From Pseudomonadota bacterium (GTDB taxonomy: Bacteria; Pseudomonadota; Gammaproteobacteria; Burkholderiales; SG8-39), in the NCBI GenBank assembly GCA_021848555.1, contig JAJZUN010000161.1, positions 1-6,550 on the forward strand: a DNA stretch of 6,550 nt. The letters run 5' to 3'. This document shows, in pieces, positions 6,325 through 6,550 of this stretch. A model generated the notes under the pieces. That model made no database searches. It was not told where the DNA came from and saw only the letters and a list, made by a program, of their open reading frames with translations. Each line of letters opens with the position of its first letter. Within the stretch, counting starts at the first letter, position 1. The position numbers and the translations under genes were made by a program.

Positions 6325-6504
6325 ATGATTCTGAAAAACAGTATCTTGGCCCATACGAGGGGGCATAACATGCGTCGTATGCGGCATAACAACGCGTTGC
6401 GTCGGTCTGGGGTCCGTCAACGCCTTGATTCTATGGCGCAGTCGAGAACCGGGGTGATCAGAGCGCCATGTTATTCGGCATTTCGGTGCTTGATATTGCG
6501 TTAG
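6325..6504 (+). CDS. Questionable 59-codon frame ending inside the attC-like site
   Basis: ATG at 6325 to TAG at 6502-6504, giving a 59-aa Arg-rich peptide. It contains HNNALRRSG, similar to the NNALQRT-type peptides that appear when integron attC sites are read as protein. Most of the frame overlaps the attC-like element and its stop lies in the GTTAG of the terminal box. There is no clear ribosome-binding site. It is probably the translation of recombination-site DNA rather than a functional protein, but a very small cassette frame cannot be ruled out. Confidence 0.15.
   Translation: MILKNSILAHTRGHNMRRMRHNNALRRSGVRQRLDSMAQSRTGVIRAPCYSAFRCLILR
6352..6381. repeat. Inverted repeat overlapping the first of two GCATAAC copies
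   Basis: CATACGA (6352-6358) and TCGTATG (6375-6381) are perfect 7-bp inverted arms around a 16-base centre. The centre includes GCATAAC (6363-6369), which recurs at 6384-6390 as the left box of the attC-like site. The two copies are 21 bp apart. They may reflect a partial duplication at a recombination boundary. Confidence 0.45.
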
Positions 6505-6506
6505 GC
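6384..6506 (+). mobile_element. Candidate integron attC recombination site
   Basis: The left box GCATAAC (6384-6390) matches the R'' consensus RYYYAAC at six of seven positions (the A at 6386 is the exception). The right box GTTAGGC (6500-6506, within GCGTTAGGC) matches the core R' consensus GTTRRRY fully. The boxes are complementary at six of seven positions and delimit 123 bp, within the known attC size range. The left box is followed by AACGCGTTGCGTCGG, like many chromosomal attC left arms. A perfect internal stem, ATGGCGC (6433-6439) with GCGCCAT (6463-6469), is nearly centred between the boxes, so the single strand can fold as attC sites do. Against the call: the inner L boxes pair poorly and no integrase gene is in the window. 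Confidence 0.5.
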
Positions 6507-6509
6507 ATT

Positions 6510-6550
6510 ATGGAAACGTCGACAGCACAAGCTATCAAATTGGCAATTGT
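6510..6550 (+). CDS. Start of a possible cassette gene, cut by the window edge
   Basis: An ATG three bases after the GTTAGGC box opens a frame to the window end; the 13 visible residues are METSTAQAIKLAI. Cassette genes typically start within a few bases of the recombined box and carry no promoter, which fits. The only Shine-Dalgarno-like bases are the AGG inside the box (6503-6505), 4 bases before the ATG. The product is not recognisable from so few residues. Confidence 0.35.
   Translation, partial: METSTAQAIKLAI

Larger units (their letters stand above)
6165..6509. other. Non-coding stretch with nested palindromes and cassette-like end
   Basis: These 345 bases contain no reading frame resembling a known protein and no clear terminator for the preceding gene. 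The first part (to about 6320) is GC-rich with repeated GGCC-containing arms. The second part becomes less GC-rich and holds the inverted repeats and the attC-like site listed separately. The change in base composition relative to the upstream genes is compatible with foreign or recombined DNA. Confidence 0.6.

Noticed and set aside
6010..6420. Minus-strand frame across the YkgJ end and the intergenic region
   Set aside because: Overlaps the YkgJ coding end antisense, has no recognisable domain or ribosome-binding site, and is Arg/Pro-rich as expected for chance frames.

Overview
The window reads as part of the chromosome of a GC-rich proteobacterium with dissimilatory sulfur metabolism. The best guess is a chemolithotrophic sulfur oxidiser of the Betaproteobacteria (Thiobacillus/Sulfuricella/Gallionella-like). 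The evidence is an intact sat-aprB-aprA cluster, strongly GC-biased third codon positions, and a downstream YkgJ-type protein of a kind common in that class. Placement is by recall of family sequences, not by phylogeny. A sulfate reducer using the same enzymes in the opposite direction is not formally excluded.

Layout. Bases 28-1005 (minus strand) encode a ChrB-type chromate-resistance protein. Bases 1006-1308 are a divergent control region with four head-to-tail 11-bp repeats (1128-1171), a candidate sat promoter with an inverted repeat in its spacer (1201-1229), a leader hairpin and the sat ribosome-binding site. Bases 1309-5022 (plus strand) hold sat (ATP sulfurylase), aprB (iron-sulfur subunit of APS reductase) and aprA (flavin subunit), spaced 54 and 66 bp apart, each with its own Shine-Dalgarno sequence. 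A perfect 13-bp-stem terminator (5052-5089) closes the cluster and carries a consensus TATAAT in its loop region. Bases 5199-6164 encode a YkgJ-family cysteine-cluster protein. Bases 6165-6509 contain no convincing gene. They hold nested palindromes and, at 6384-6506, a candidate integron attC recombination site, followed after 3 bases by an ATG frame that runs off the window edge. This looks like the junction of a gene cassette.

How the genes work together. AprBA oxidises sulfite plus AMP to adenosine 5'-phosphosulfate (APS). Sat then converts APS and pyrophosphate to sulfate and ATP, giving substrate-level phosphorylation in sulfur oxidisers. No electron-transfer partner (aprM or qmoABC) lies between or directly after these genes. 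Chromate is a structural analogue of sulfate and can be misused by ATP sulfurylases, so a chromate-response gene divergent from sat across a shared repeat array is a suggestive arrangement.

The most unusual material is the helically phased repeat array between chrB and sat, the terminator with a promoter-like loop after aprA, and the attC-like junction at the right edge. No wholly new multi-gene system is visible.
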